Notes: generated from the letters alone by a model not told the origin. DNA of 9,985 nucleotides from URNF01 sp045531495 (GCA_045531495.1 JAZSED010000047.1:1-9985); one strand, 5' to 3'. Positions 1 through 6,302 are shown, counted from the stretch's first letter. Program-made: numbers and translations.

Positions 1-645
1 CAAGCACTGCGGTTTATGACCATCTCCGCTAACGGCAATTTGGCTCGTCTGGATATGTACGAGGATGCCAATAGGGGTAAATACAGTCTCAATACACACG
101 TGTATTATCCCGTCATCACCCATCCCGATGTGGTAGAAAAGTTTAATAACCTGTCCTGTACCGACGAGGTGGACGAATACCTTTTGGCGAATATCAAAAA
201 CAGCAGTCGCTACGACACCTTTAAATTGGTGCCCGAGCTCCGCTACCTCACCAGCGACTACCTTCAGTCCTGGTTGAACAGCATCACCGACGGTTTCGAC
301 AAAACTGCTGAACTGCGTGAAGGTGCTGAAAAGTTCAACTTGGAAATAGATAAGGTATGGAAGGACTTTTTTGTTCAACTGAAAAAGGTGGAGAGACCTA
401 CCACGACCACTACCAAAGTGACCACCAGCAAGGCAACCACCTCTGCCACCACCGCAACCACAACGACCACAACCACAACCAAGGCAACCACCTCTGCCAC
501 CACAACGGTCACTACGACCACAACCGAGGCAACCACCTCTGCTACCACAACGACCACCACGACGACAGTGGCAACAACAACCACGACCAAGCCGATACAA
601 TATGAGCCCATAGAGGGTTGGTCTCCTATCAGTCCTCCGAAATAA
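1..645 (+). CDS. C-terminal part of a secreted-type protein with a Thr-rich tail (5' truncated)
   Basis: The frame is open from base 1 (residues QALRF precede the first Met at 16), so this is the last 214 codons of a longer gene whose start lies left of the window. The first ~130 residues are a mixed, probably folded region rich in Tyr, Asp and Asn (for example YYPVITHPDVVEKFNNL, then LVPELRYLTSDYLQSWLNSI) ending in a charged helix. From about base 400 to 590 the protein is almost pure Thr with Ala, Ser and Lys, in imperfect repeats around KATTSATT. The last 18 residues (KPIQYEPIEGWSPISPPK) are Pro-rich. Such Thr-rich stretches are typical linkers of exported clostridial proteins, so an extracellular location is inferred. 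The helical end before the linker loosely resembles the C-terminus of ABC substrate-binding proteins, but I do not recognise the family. No LPXTG motif, dockerin or binding module follows the linker. Confidence 0.75.
   Translation, partial: QALRFMTISANGNLARLDMYEDANRGKYSLNTHVYYPVITHPDVVEKFNNLSCTDEVDEYLLANIKNSSRYDTFKLVPELRYLTSDYLQSWLNSITDGFDKTAELREGAEKFNLEIDKVWKDFFVQLKKVERPTTTTTKVTTSKATTSATTATTTTTTTTKATTSATTTVTTTTTEATTSATTTTTTTTVATTTTTKPIQYEPIEGWSPISPPK
431..546 (+). repeat. Three imperfect coding repeats in the Thr-rich linker
   Basis: The 20-mer AGGCAACCACCTCTGCCACC occurs at 431-450 and 482-501, and again with one change at 527-546. The spacings are 51 and 45 bp, both multiples of three, so the frame is kept (units of 17 and 15 residues, each starting K/E-ATTSATT). 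Between them are ACC/ACA/ACG threonine codons. This looks like in-frame tandem duplication or slippage within a low-complexity linker. Copy number is likely to vary between strains. Confidence 0.8.
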
Positions 646-651
646 TATGTC

Positions 652-687
652 AAAAGCCGCAGTACGTATGTGCGTACTGCGGCTTTT
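652..687. terminator. Bidirectional intrinsic terminator between convergent genes
   Basis: A perfect 15-bp inverted repeat pairs AAAAGCCGCAGTACG (652-666) with its complement at 673-687 around a 6-nt loop. The A4 and T4 ends give a U tract in either direction. It lies 6 bases after the stop of the plus-strand gene (645) and 38 bases beyond the end of the minus-strand membrane protein gene (726), so it can serve both transcripts. Confidence 0.9.
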
Positions 688-725
688 CTCATGTAAAGCG
701 TTTGTAATGTGCCAAAGGGCTTTAA

Positions 726-2300
726 TTATGCGGTTTCCCATATAACCTGCGGGTGTCTGTCAGCAAAGTATTCCAAGGCCTCGTACGCGCGAGCGCGTGA
801 AAGATTGTATTGCGACGGTTTGGTATACAACTTCTTTTGTAAGTGGTATTGCATTTCACCGTCTATGAATTTACAGTCGCTTTCGTAATACTTACCGTTT
901 GAAAACTGCTGTAACAGATACCTTTCGGCATCTTCCGCCACCTGCGGGTCGCTGTCCTTTGTAAGCGCTACCAAATACGGTATGCCTTCACTGCCCATAT
1001 CTTCAATGGTAGAAACGTCAATGGTTTCCAATCGGTTGTTCTTGTAAGCGGTGTAGTTGTAGGATGCCACCGTGTGGTTGAGATTGGCAATGCCGAGAAC
1101 GGCTATCAGCACGCCCGCGGTCAGCAGTGAGATTTTTAACACGTTGATTTTCGGAATATATAACCGCAGGATAACGGCGACAAACATCACCGCCAACAGC
1201 ACTGTAAACGTACCTGTGCCGATGCGCAGAACGGTCATACCGAGCTGCCCGATATACAGAATCATTTTAGACAGCGCGGTGGCAATGATGATGAGTGTAA
1301 ACACCGAAATGAAGGTGCAAAGAATGCGCACCGCAACGGCGGGTTTTTCGTTTTGCTTACGGCTTAACAGTAATGTCCCGAAAATAATCGCGGCGTTAAT
1401 GGCGGCCACCGCACACATTTCAAAAAAGCCGCGCCGCGCATAAGCGGCAAGGGTGAAATCGTATCCTTGCGGTAAAAGACCGTCAAATGCACTGAAAAAG
1501 TAAGCAAGCTGTGAGAACAGATATGCCAAATAACATACCGACAGCACCGATAAGAAGGATACCAATACGGTGGTGTCAATGCCTTTGGCGGGCATGGCCG
1601 CGGGACGCGGCAGGGGGCGCTTTTGCACCGACACGCAATAGCTGACGGTGGGTAACGCAATAAGGATGCCCAGCCCCACCTTCCATAGCAGGGACAGCAG
1701 GTCTTTTTGCACCAAATTGGCAAGTCCGTCAAAGGCCTTGTCTGCGCGCACCAAAAGCGGTATAACCACCAACAGCACGGGCACGGCGGCGAGAATACCG
1801 AGAAGCGCTTTGCCGACCGCGTTGCGCTTGGTGCCGTTTCCCGCGAACGCTGAGCGCACGGTGGTGGGAATGTGCGGCAAAGCAAGCCGCGCCACAGGGG
1901 CAAACATAGTGGACAGCACCCCTAAATCACCGTCAGCGGCATTGCCGGTCACAGTACCGCACCACGCGAGTGCCAGCAGTATGCTGACAACAAACGCAAA
2001 AAAGCGAACGGTGCCTCCGGTGGCAACCGTAAACACAAGCGATACCACCACCGCTAATACCGCCGCACACACCGCAAACGCGGTGAGCTTTACGCCTTTT
2101 TTATATATGTAGACATTACCTAATGTGAACAATAGAACAAAGCTCACCGTCCACCCGAGCATAAAACCGCTGAAAACACCTATAGCGGACAACAGCACCG
2201 CCGCTACGGTCAGCAGACAGATGAATATGGTGTCCCGCTTTTCGAGCGTAAAATACTCCTTCGGGGGCGGGGTGTAGGTGGGCATATTTGTGGTTTGCAT
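726..2300 (-). CDS. Polytopic membrane protein, DUF4173/DUF4153-like
   Basis: This encodes a protein of 524 residues, largely hydrophobic, with roughly ten to a dozen predicted membrane segments and a soluble C-terminal region of about 110 residues. The motif AYARRGFFE, followed by a membrane helix, and the later YIGQLGMTVLRI and HTVASYN segments match what I recall of DUF4173/DUF4153 integral membrane proteins of Firmicutes, whose function is unknown. The C-terminal part (IEDMGSEGIPYLVALTKDSDPQVAEDAERYLLQQ, two strings with a HEAT-like feel) resembles the soluble tail seen in the family. The start at 2300 (MQTTNMPTYT) was chosen because GAAAGGAGTG lies 8 nt upstream. A Met 12 codons earlier (2336) has no ribosome binding site and lies upstream of the predicted transcription start. 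It is a single-gene unit, divergent from the ABC ATPase. A sensing, transport or envelope role would be guesswork. Confidence 0.88.
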   Translation of the reverse strand: MQTTNMPTYTPPPKEYFTLEKRDTIFICLLTVAAVLLSAIGVFSGFMLGWTVSFVLLFTLGNVYIYKKGVKLTAFAVCAAVLAVVVSLVFTVATGGTVRFFAFVVSILLALAWCGTVTGNAADGDLGVLSTMFAPVARLALPHIPTTVRSAFAGNGTKRNAVGKALLGILAAVPVLLVVIPLLVRADKAFDGLANLVQKDLLSLLWKVGLGILIALPTVSYCVSVQKRPLPRPAAMPAKGIDTTVLVSFLSVLSVCYLAYLFSQLAYFFSAFDGLLPQGYDFTLAAYARRGFFEMCAVAAINAAIIFGTLLLSRKQNEKPAVAVRILCTFISVFTLIIIATALSKMILYIGQLGMTVLRIGTGTFTVLLAVMFVAVILRLYIPKINVLKISLLTAGVLIAVLGIANLNHTVASYNYTAYKNNRLETIDVSTIEDMGSEGIPYLVALTKDSDPQVAEDAERYLLQQFSNGKYYESDCKFIDGEMQYHLQKKLYTKPSQYNLSRARAYEALEYFADRHPQVIWETA

Positions 2301-2327
2301 AGGTGTCACTCCTTTCTTTGTGGCATC

Positions 2328-2356
2328 ATCATACACTAAAATTTATTGTTTGTCAA
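2328..2356 (-). promoter_or_regulatory. Near-consensus SigA promoter for the DUF4173-like gene
   Basis: Read on the minus strand, a perfect TTGACA -35 (2351-2356) is followed by a 17-bp spacer and a TATGAT -10 (2328-2333), one mismatch from consensus. Transcription would start near 2321, giving a leader of about 20 nt that contains the GAAAGGAGTG ribosome binding site. This placement supports the start codon at 2300. Confidence 0.85.
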
Positions 2357-2369
2357 TAAAAATTATTGA
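2353..2369. promoter_or_regulatory. Operator-like palindrome in the divergent region
   Basis: TCAATAA (2353-2359) and TTATTGA (2363-2369) form a perfect 7-bp inverted repeat around AAA, overlapping the -35 of the DUF4173-like gene. A third related half-site, TCGATAA, lies at 2373-2379, and an outer inverted repeat AAAATTTAT / ATAAATTTT spans 2338-2346 and 2376-2384. The placement fits binding by a repressor, but AT-rich sequence makes such repeats by chance fairly often. The regulator is unknown. Confidence 0.4.
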
Positions 2370-2417
2370 AATTCGATAAATTTTTCCTCTTTGGGAATAC
2401 TTTTTTGGGATGCGCGA

Positions 2418-2423
2418 TATACT
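2418..2423 (+). promoter_or_regulatory. Weak candidate -10 for the ABC ATPase gene
   Basis: TATACT lies 28 bases before the ATG at 2446, with the AAGGAG site in between, which would give a leader of only about 16 nt. No convincing -35 sits 16-18 bp upstream (TTGGGA at 2391-2396 is 21 bp away), so this promoter is tentative. Confidence 0.3.
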
Positions 2424-2445
2424 ACTATTTATAAGGAGTGGTAAA

Positions 2446-3123
2446 ATGGCGGTTATTGAAATGCAGGGTATTCGCAAGGTGTATACGACGGGCGATAACA
2501 CGGTAGAAGCGTTAAAAGACGTGACGTTGACGGTGGAGCAGGGAGAGTTTACCGCCATAATCGGGCGCTCGGGGTCGGGGAAATCCACATTGATGAACAT
2601 TTTAGGGTGTCTTGACCTGCCTACAGACGGTAAGTACCTGTTAAACGGCGAGGACATCCGCGCGGCGGATGCCAAGCGGTTGTCAGTAATACGTAACCGC
2701 CATATAGGGTTTGTGTTTCAAAGTTTTCATTTGTTGCCCACCTTAACAGCATTAGAAAACGTGGAAATGCCGCTGATTTATGCGGGAATGGGGAAAAGCG
2801 AGCGACGGGAGCGGGCAAAAGAAATGCTTTGCCGCGTCGGTCTTGCCGACCGTATGCATCACTATCCGAAGGAATTGTCGGGCGGACAGCAACAGCGCGT
2901 TGCGGTGGCGCGTGCAGTAGCGGGCGCGCCGCCGCTTTTGTTGGCGGATGAACCGACAGGCAACCTTGACGAGGGGTCGGGGCGGGATATTATGAAGCTG
3001 TTGCGCGAATTGCATCAAAGCGGCACCACCGTACTGCTTATCACCCACGACCCGCAGATAGCAAAGCAGGCACAGCGGCGTGTGGAGATGCAGGACGGAC
3101 GGCTTAATTTTTCAAAAAAATAA
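2446..3123 (+). CDS. ABC transporter ATP-binding protein, MacB/LolD/YknY type
   Basis: This encodes a 225-residue single-domain ATPase of the class that pairs with FtsX/MacB-type permeases to move lipoproteins, peptides or drugs, or to drive mechanotransmission at the membrane. All motifs are intact: Walker A GRSGSGKST (40-48), Q-loop glutamine at 92 in FVFQSFHLLP, signature LSGGQQQRVAVARA (144-157), Walker B LLLADE (164-169), D-loop NLD and the switch His201 in LLITHD. The start at 2446 has AAGGAG 7 nt upstream. An in-frame ATG at 2410 has no such site and would add 12 unrelated residues. Members of this class are normally encoded next to their permease, but none is here: the upstream gene is divergent and downstream is gdhA. 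It therefore either works with a permease encoded elsewhere or with the divergent membrane protein (speculative). Confidence 0.93.
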   Translation: MAVIEMQGIRKVYTTGDNTVEALKDVTLTVEQGEFTAIIGRSGSGKSTLMNILGCLDLPTDGKYLLNGEDIRAADAKRLSVIRNRHIGFVFQSFHLLPTLTALENVEMPLIYAGMGKSERRERAKEMLCRVGLADRMHHYPKELSGGQQQRVAVARAVAGAPPLLLADEPTGNLDEGSGRDIMKLLRELHQSGTTVLLITHDPQIAKQAQRRVEMQDGRLNFSKK

Positions 3124-3152
3124 TTGACAAACCCTTATAAAAAGAGTATCCT
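3124..3152 (+). promoter_or_regulatory. Promoter of gdhA
   Basis: A perfect TTGACA -35 (3124-3129) starts directly after the ABC ATPase stop codon. It is followed by a 17-bp spacer and TATCCT (3147-3152) as -10. Transcription would start near 3159, giving a leader of about 70 nt. No terminator is visible between the ATPase gene and gdhA, so read-through from upstream is possible. Confidence 0.75.
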
Positions 3153-3175
3153 AAAAAATGAAATTTTTGAAACGC

Positions 3176-3191
3176 TCTCTTGCAAAAGAGA
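3176..3191 (+). other. Small hairpin in the gdhA leader
   Basis: TCTCTT (3176-3181) pairs with AAGAGA (3186-3191) around GCAA, a GNRA-type tetraloop, and two further C-G pairs can form past a one-base bulge. It lies about 26 nt before the ribosome binding site and has no U tract, so it is not a terminator. It may stabilise the mRNA. I do not recognise a riboswitch. Confidence 0.4.
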
Positions 3192-3230
3192 CGCCAAAAA
3201 ATTGTTATTCTATTTTAGGAGTGGTCTTAA

Positions 3231-4583
3231 ATGAGCCTGAAAAATCAGTATCTTATCGACTTAATGGAAACTGTCAAAAAACGCAATCCCGGTGAAGCGG
3301 AATTTCACCAGGCGGTGCTGGAGGTTCTGGAATCCTTGGAACCTGTTATCGAACAGCGCCCCGATTTCATTGAAAAAGGTGTCATGGACGCCATTGTTGA
3401 GCCCGAACGCATTATCAAGTTCCGCGTGCCGTGGGTAGACGACAACGGCAAGGTGCAGGTAAACCGCGGTTACCGCATTCAGTTTAACTCTGCTATCGGA
3501 CCTTACAAGGGCGGTCTGCGTTTCCACCCGACCGTAACCGAGAGCGTTATTAAATTCCTCGGTTTTGAACAGACCTTTAAAAACTCCCTCACCGGTCTGC
3601 CTATGGGCGGCGGTAAGGGCGGCGCCGACTTTGACCCGCAGGGCAAGTCGGATATGGAAGTGATGCGCTTTTGTCAGAGCTTTATGACCGAGCTTTCCAA
3701 ATACATCGGCCCTGACACCGATGTGCCCGCGGGCGATATCGGTGTCGGTGCACGCGAAATCGGGTATATGTTCGGTCAGTACAAACGTCTGCGCGACGAA
3801 TTCACCGGTGTTCTCACCGGTAAAGGCCGTAGCTACGGCGGTTCTCTCATCCGTCCCGAGGCAACCGGCTTCGGTGCTACTTACTACACCGTGGAAATGC
3901 TCAAAACCTACGGCGAAGACATCAAAGGTAAAACCTTTGCGGTATCCGGCTTCGGTAATGTTGCCTGGGGTGCTGTAAAGAAGATTACCGAGCTTGGCGG
4001 TAAGGTTGTCGCTATTTCGGGTCCTGACGGCTACGTTTACGATAAAGACGGTGTTGCTACCGAAGAAAAAATCAACTATATGCTGGAAATGCGCGCTTCC
4101 TGCCGCAACAAGGTGCAGGATTATGCGGATAAATTCGGTGTGCCGTTCTTTGCGGGTCAAAAACCGTGGGGCGAAAAGGTGGACGTTGTGATGCCTTGTG
4201 CGACCCAGAACGAAGTAAACCTCGACGATGCGAAGAAAATCGTTGCCAACGGCGTAAAATACTACGTTGAGGTTTCCAATATGCCCACCACTGCCGATGC
4301 GGTGGCATACCTCAGAGAAAACGGCGTGGTTATCGCACCTTCCAAAGCAGTTAACGCGGGCGGCGTTGCGGTTTCGGGTCTCGAAATGAGCCAGAACTCT
4401 ATGCGCTACAGCTGGACTGCGGAAGAAGTCGACGCCAAGCTGCAGCAGATTATGAAGGGTATCTACGAATCCTCCGTTGCCGCTGCGAAAGAATACGGTA
4501 TGGAAGGCGACCTTATCGCAGGCGCCAACATCGCCGGCTTCTTAAAGGTTGCGGATGCTATGATGGCATACGGCGTGGTGTAA
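3231..4583 (+). CDS. gdhA: Glutamate dehydrogenase (hexameric, clostridial type)
   Basis: This encodes a cytoplasmic enzyme of 450 residues, the usual length for the hexameric class. It interconverts 2-oxoglutarate plus ammonia and glutamate using NAD(P)H. The ribosome binding site AGGAG lies 9 nt before the ATG. Catalytic residues are all present: Lys93 in PYKGGLRFHP, Lys117, Lys129 in LPMGGGKGG, Asp169 in PAGDIGVG and Ser382 in the GGVAVSG segment, matching K89, K113, K125, D165 and S380 of C. symbiosum GDH. The Rossmann fingerprint is SGFGNVAWG (239-247). At positions known to set coenzyme choice it carries Phe241, Pro265 and Asp266, as in the NAD-dependent C. symbiosum enzyme, where E. 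coli's NADP enzyme has Ser after the first Gly and SDSSG. Automatic annotation would probably say NADP-specific; the sequence points to NAD. It has its own promoter and terminator, so it is monocistronic. Confidence 0.97.
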   Translation: MSLKNQYLIDLMETVKKRNPGEAEFHQAVLEVLESLEPVIEQRPDFIEKGVMDAIVEPERIIKFRVPWVDDNGKVQVNRGYRIQFNSAIGPYKGGLRFHPTVTESVIKFLGFEQTFKNSLTGLPMGGGKGGADFDPQGKSDMEVMRFCQSFMTELSKYIGPDTDVPAGDIGVGAREIGYMFGQYKRLRDEFTGVLTGKGRSYGGSLIRPEATGFGATYYTVEMLKTYGEDIKGKTFAVSGFGNVAWGAVKKITELGGKVVAISGPDGYVYDKDGVATEEKINYMLEMRASCRNKVQDYADKFGVPFFAGQKPWGEKVDVVMPCATQNEVNLDDAKKIVANGVKYYVEVSNMPTTADAVAYLRENGVVIAPSKAVNAGGVAVSGLEMSQNSMRYSWTAEEVDAKLQQIMKGIYESSVAAAKEYGMEGDLIAGANIAGFLKVADAMMAYGVV

Positions 4584-4596
4584 TTCCAACTGTATG

Positions 4597-4631
4597 AAAA
4601 AACGGTGTATCTTTCGATACACCGTTTTTTT
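4597..4631 (+). terminator. Intrinsic terminator of gdhA
   Basis: The 9-bp stem CGGTGTATC (4603-4611) pairs with GATACACCG (4616-4624) around TTTC, flanked by A6 on the left and T7 on the right. It lies 13 bases after the gdhA stop. The A/T flanks would also permit termination in the opposite direction. Confidence 0.92.
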
Positions 4632-4650
4632 GTTTGTAGACACTATATAT

Positions 4651-4782
4651 GCCTTCTCCTTGAGGAGAAGGGGGACCGCGTTAGCGGTGGATGAGGTGGA
4701 AAGGTTTTCGATATAACGGTTGCTCCGCAACCTACACCTCATCAGTCGTCTTGCGACGACAGCTTCTCCTCAAGGAGAAGCC
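4651..4782. repeat. Multi-hairpin palindromic intergenic repeat (MITE-like)
   Basis: The ends are an exact 18-bp terminal inverted repeat: CTTCTCCTTGAGGAGAAG (4653-4670) and its reverse complement (4763-4780). Each is itself a near-palindrome. Inside are hairpins ACCGC-GTTA-GCGGT (4675-4688), GGTTGC-TCC-GCAACC (4718-4732) and GTCGTC-TTGC-GACGAC (4745-4760), and an enclosing 9-bp pair GATGAGGTG (4690-4698) with CACCTCATC (4735-4743). The whole can fold into one branched structure on either strand. It has no coding capacity of its own and lies between two terminators of convergent genes. I recall similar repeats scattered in Oscillospiraceae-type genomes; the class and mobility are inferred. 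No clear target-site duplication is visible. Confidence 0.85.
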
Positions 4783-4803
4783 GAGGTGGATACGCAAATG
4801 TAT

Positions 4804-4832
4804 AAAACCCCCGTTCACTGAACGGGGGTTTT
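4804..4832. terminator. Intrinsic terminator of tyrS (bidirectional)
   Basis: AAAACCCCCGTTC (4804-4816) pairs with GAACGGGGGTTTT (4820-4832) around a 3-nt loop, a very GC-rich core with A/T ends. On the minus strand it begins two bases after the tyrS stop codon (4835-4837). It also insulates against transcripts coming from the gdhA side. Confidence 0.9.
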
Positions 4833-4834
4833 CA

Positions 4835-6058
4835 TCATTTCAATATCGCTTTGTGGAATACCTTTTTACCCTTGCGGATTTTCACGCCTTCTTTGAGCGC
4901 GTCTGCCGATACGGTGAAGGTGGGGTCGGTTACCTTTTCATCATTCACCGAAACGCCGCCCTGTTGGATTAAGCGTCTGGCTTCGCCGTTAGATGCGGCA
5001 AGTCCGCACGCAACCATTAAGGACAGCACGCCGATTTTACCGTCTGCCACCTGTTCTGCGGTTAACTCGGTGGTGGGCATATTGGCGTCGTCACCGCCGC
5101 CCGCAAACAGCGAACGGGAAGTCTCTCTCGCTTTGTCCGCTTCTTCGTTGCCGTGTACCAGCGCGGTTAACTCGTAAGCGAGGATGTCTTTCTTCTCGTT
5201 AATGCGGCTGTCGTCCCAATCTTCCATCGCCTCGATTTCTTCCAAAGGCAGGAAGGTGAGCATTTTTAAGCATTTCATCACATCCGCATCCGCTACGTTT
5301 CTCCAATACTGATAGAACTCGAACGGAGAGGTCTTATTGGGGTCAAGCCACACGGCGTTGCCGGCGGTTTTGCCCATTTTATTGCCCTGCGAGTCGGTGA
5401 GCAGGGTGATGGTCATACAATGCGCGTCCTTGCCAAGCTTTTTGCGAATCAGCTCAGTACCGCCCAGCATATTGCTCCACTGGTCGTTGCCGCCGAACTG
5501 CATATTACAGCCGTAGTGCTGGTACAGATAGTAAAAGTCATACGACTGCATAATCATATAGTTAAACTCTAAGAAGGAAAGACCTTTTTCCATTCTTTGC
5601 TTGTAGCATTCCGCACGCAGCATATTGTTGACCGAGAAGCAAGCGCCTACTTCGCGGAGCAAATCCACGTAATTCAAGTTCAACAGCCAATCGGCGTTAT
5701 TGACCATCTGTGCCTTGCCTTCGCCGAATTCAATAAAGCGTTCCATCTGCTTTTTGAAGCAGGCGGCGTTGTGGTCAATATCCTCTTTCGTGAGCATTTT
5801 ACGCATATCGCTTCTGCCGGACGGGTCACCTATCATGGTGGTGCCGCCGCCGATAAGCGCAAACGGCTTGTTGCCCGCCATCTGTAAACGCTTCATTAAG
5901 GTGAGCGCCATAAAATGACCTGCGGTAAGGCTGTCGGCGGTACAGTCAAAGCCGATGTAGAAGGTGGCTTTGCCGCTGTCGATCATCTCGCGGATTTCTT
6001 CTTCATTCGTTACCTGCGCGATAAGGCCGCGGGCAACCAATTCATCGTACATTTTCAT
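4835..6058 (-). CDS. tyrS: Tyrosyl-tRNA synthetase
   Basis: This encodes a cytoplasmic class I aminoacyl-tRNA synthetase of 407 residues that charges tRNA-Tyr for translation. The catalytic domain (about 1-320) shows YIGFDCTADS (34-43), mobile-loop DPSGRSDMR (78-86), tyrosine-pocket residues Tyr167, Gln171 and Asp174, GGNDQW (189-194) and the KMSKS-type loop KMGKT (227-231). A C-terminal S4 RNA-binding domain (about 345-400) contains SNGEARRLIQQGGVSVN. The HIGH motif reads T45-A-G-H48 where most TyrRS have HxGH, so the first His is replaced by Thr. The start at 6058 has GAGGG 6 nt upstream; a second Met lies two codons in. It is transcribed alone from a promoter giving a leader of only about 25 nt, too short for the T-box riboswitch that often controls tyrS in Firmicutes. 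Confidence 0.97.
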   Translation of the reverse strand: MKMYDELVARGLIAQVTNEEEIREMIDSGKATFYIGFDCTADSLTAGHFMALTLMKRLQMAGNKPFALIGGGTTMIGDPSGRSDMRKMLTKEDIDHNAACFKKQMERFIEFGEGKAQMVNNADWLLNLNYVDLLREVGACFSVNNMLRAECYKQRMEKGLSFLEFNYMIMQSYDFYYLYQHYGCNMQFGGNDQWSNMLGGTELIRKKLGKDAHCMTITLLTDSQGNKMGKTAGNAVWLDPNKTSPFEFYQYWRNVADADVMKCLKMLTFLPLEEIEAMEDWDDSRINEKKDILAYELTALVHGNEEADKARETSRSLFAGGGDDANMPTTELTAEQVADGKIGVLSLMVACGLAASNGEARRLIQQGGVSVNDEKVTDPTFTVSADALKEGVKIRKGKKVFHKAILK

Positions 6059-6090
6059 AAGTTTCCCTCGCTCAATTGAGATTTCACACT

Positions 6091-6119
6091 ATTCTAACAC
6101 GGCTTTACGGTAAATGCAA
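6091..6119 (-). promoter_or_regulatory. Promoter of tyrS with extended -10
   Basis: On the minus strand, TTGCAT (6114-6119) is followed by a 17-bp spacer and TAGAAT (6091-6096), preceded by TGT, which makes an extended -10. Transcription would start near 6084, about 25 nt before the ATG. Confidence 0.7.
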
Positions 6120-6140
6120 GCGGCAGGTATGGGGAATTGT

Positions 6141-6190
6141 TGAAAATCACAAAAAAATACGCGAAAAAAGGCTGTTTTTTTACATTTTCA
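6141..6190. other. Phased A/T tracts and inverted repeat between tyrS and the regulator
   Basis: A7 (6151-6157), A6 (6164-6169) and T7 (6175-6181) are spaced about 12 bp apart, close to one helical turn, ending just before the -35 at 6192. TGAAAAT (6141-6147) and ATTTTCA (6184-6190) form an inverted repeat around them. The layout suggests curved DNA or an UP element for the rightward promoter. Confidence 0.45.
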
Positions 6191-6191
6191 C

Positions 6192-6220
6192 TTGCCAAGC
6201 GGTGGAAAATTGTGTATAAT
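6192..6220 (+). promoter_or_regulatory. Promoter of the PucR/CdaR-type regulator
   Basis: TTGCCA (6192-6197), a 17-bp spacer and a perfect TATAAT (6215-6220) make a strong SigA-like promoter. Transcription would start near 6227, giving a leader of about 75 nt. Confidence 0.85.
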
Positions 6221-6266
6221 TACCAAAGAAGGCTGTTAAAAGTCTTGTAAATAGTCAAAATGCATA

Positions 6267-6285
6267 GTGTGGCGCAAAACCACAC
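6267..6285 (+). other. Hairpin next to the regulator's ribosome binding site
   Basis: GTGTGG (6267-6272) pairs with CCACAC (6280-6285) around a 7-nt loop and ends 3 nt before the AAAGGAG site at 6289-6295. It could influence ribosome access or mRNA stability; no ligand-binding fold is recognised. Confidence 0.45.
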
Positions 6286-6302
6286 CACAAAGGAGTACTG
6301 TT

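Noticed and set aside
375..692. Minus-strand open frame rich in Val opposite the Thr-rich region, and a plus-strand frame rich in His/Asn
   Set aside because: Both are by-products of the ACC/ACA/ACG threonine repeats read in other frames; neither has a ribosome binding site, and one runs through the terminator.
2410..2445. Upstream ATG as start of the ABC ATPase, and 2336 as start of the membrane protein
   Set aside because: Neither has a ribosome binding site; the chosen starts (2446 and 2300) do, and give family-typical N-termini.
3261..4160. Long minus-strand open frame (299 codons) opposite gdhA
   Set aside because: It is antisense to a fully conserved enzyme gene, has no plausible start signals or recognisable domain, and reflects codon bias of gdhA.
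4651..4782. CRISPR array or attachment site as an explanation for the inverted repeats
   Set aside because: There are no regularly spaced direct repeats with unique spacers and no integrase or tRNA gene nearby.
4691..4972. Small plus-strand open frame across the palindromic repeat and the tyrS 3' end
   Set aside because: It crosses the tyrS terminator and overlaps tyrS on the other strand, with no ribosome binding site.
6059..6240. T-box leader for tyrS
   Set aside because: No T-box core sequence or leader terminator is seen on the minus strand, and the promoter leaves only about 25 nt of leader.
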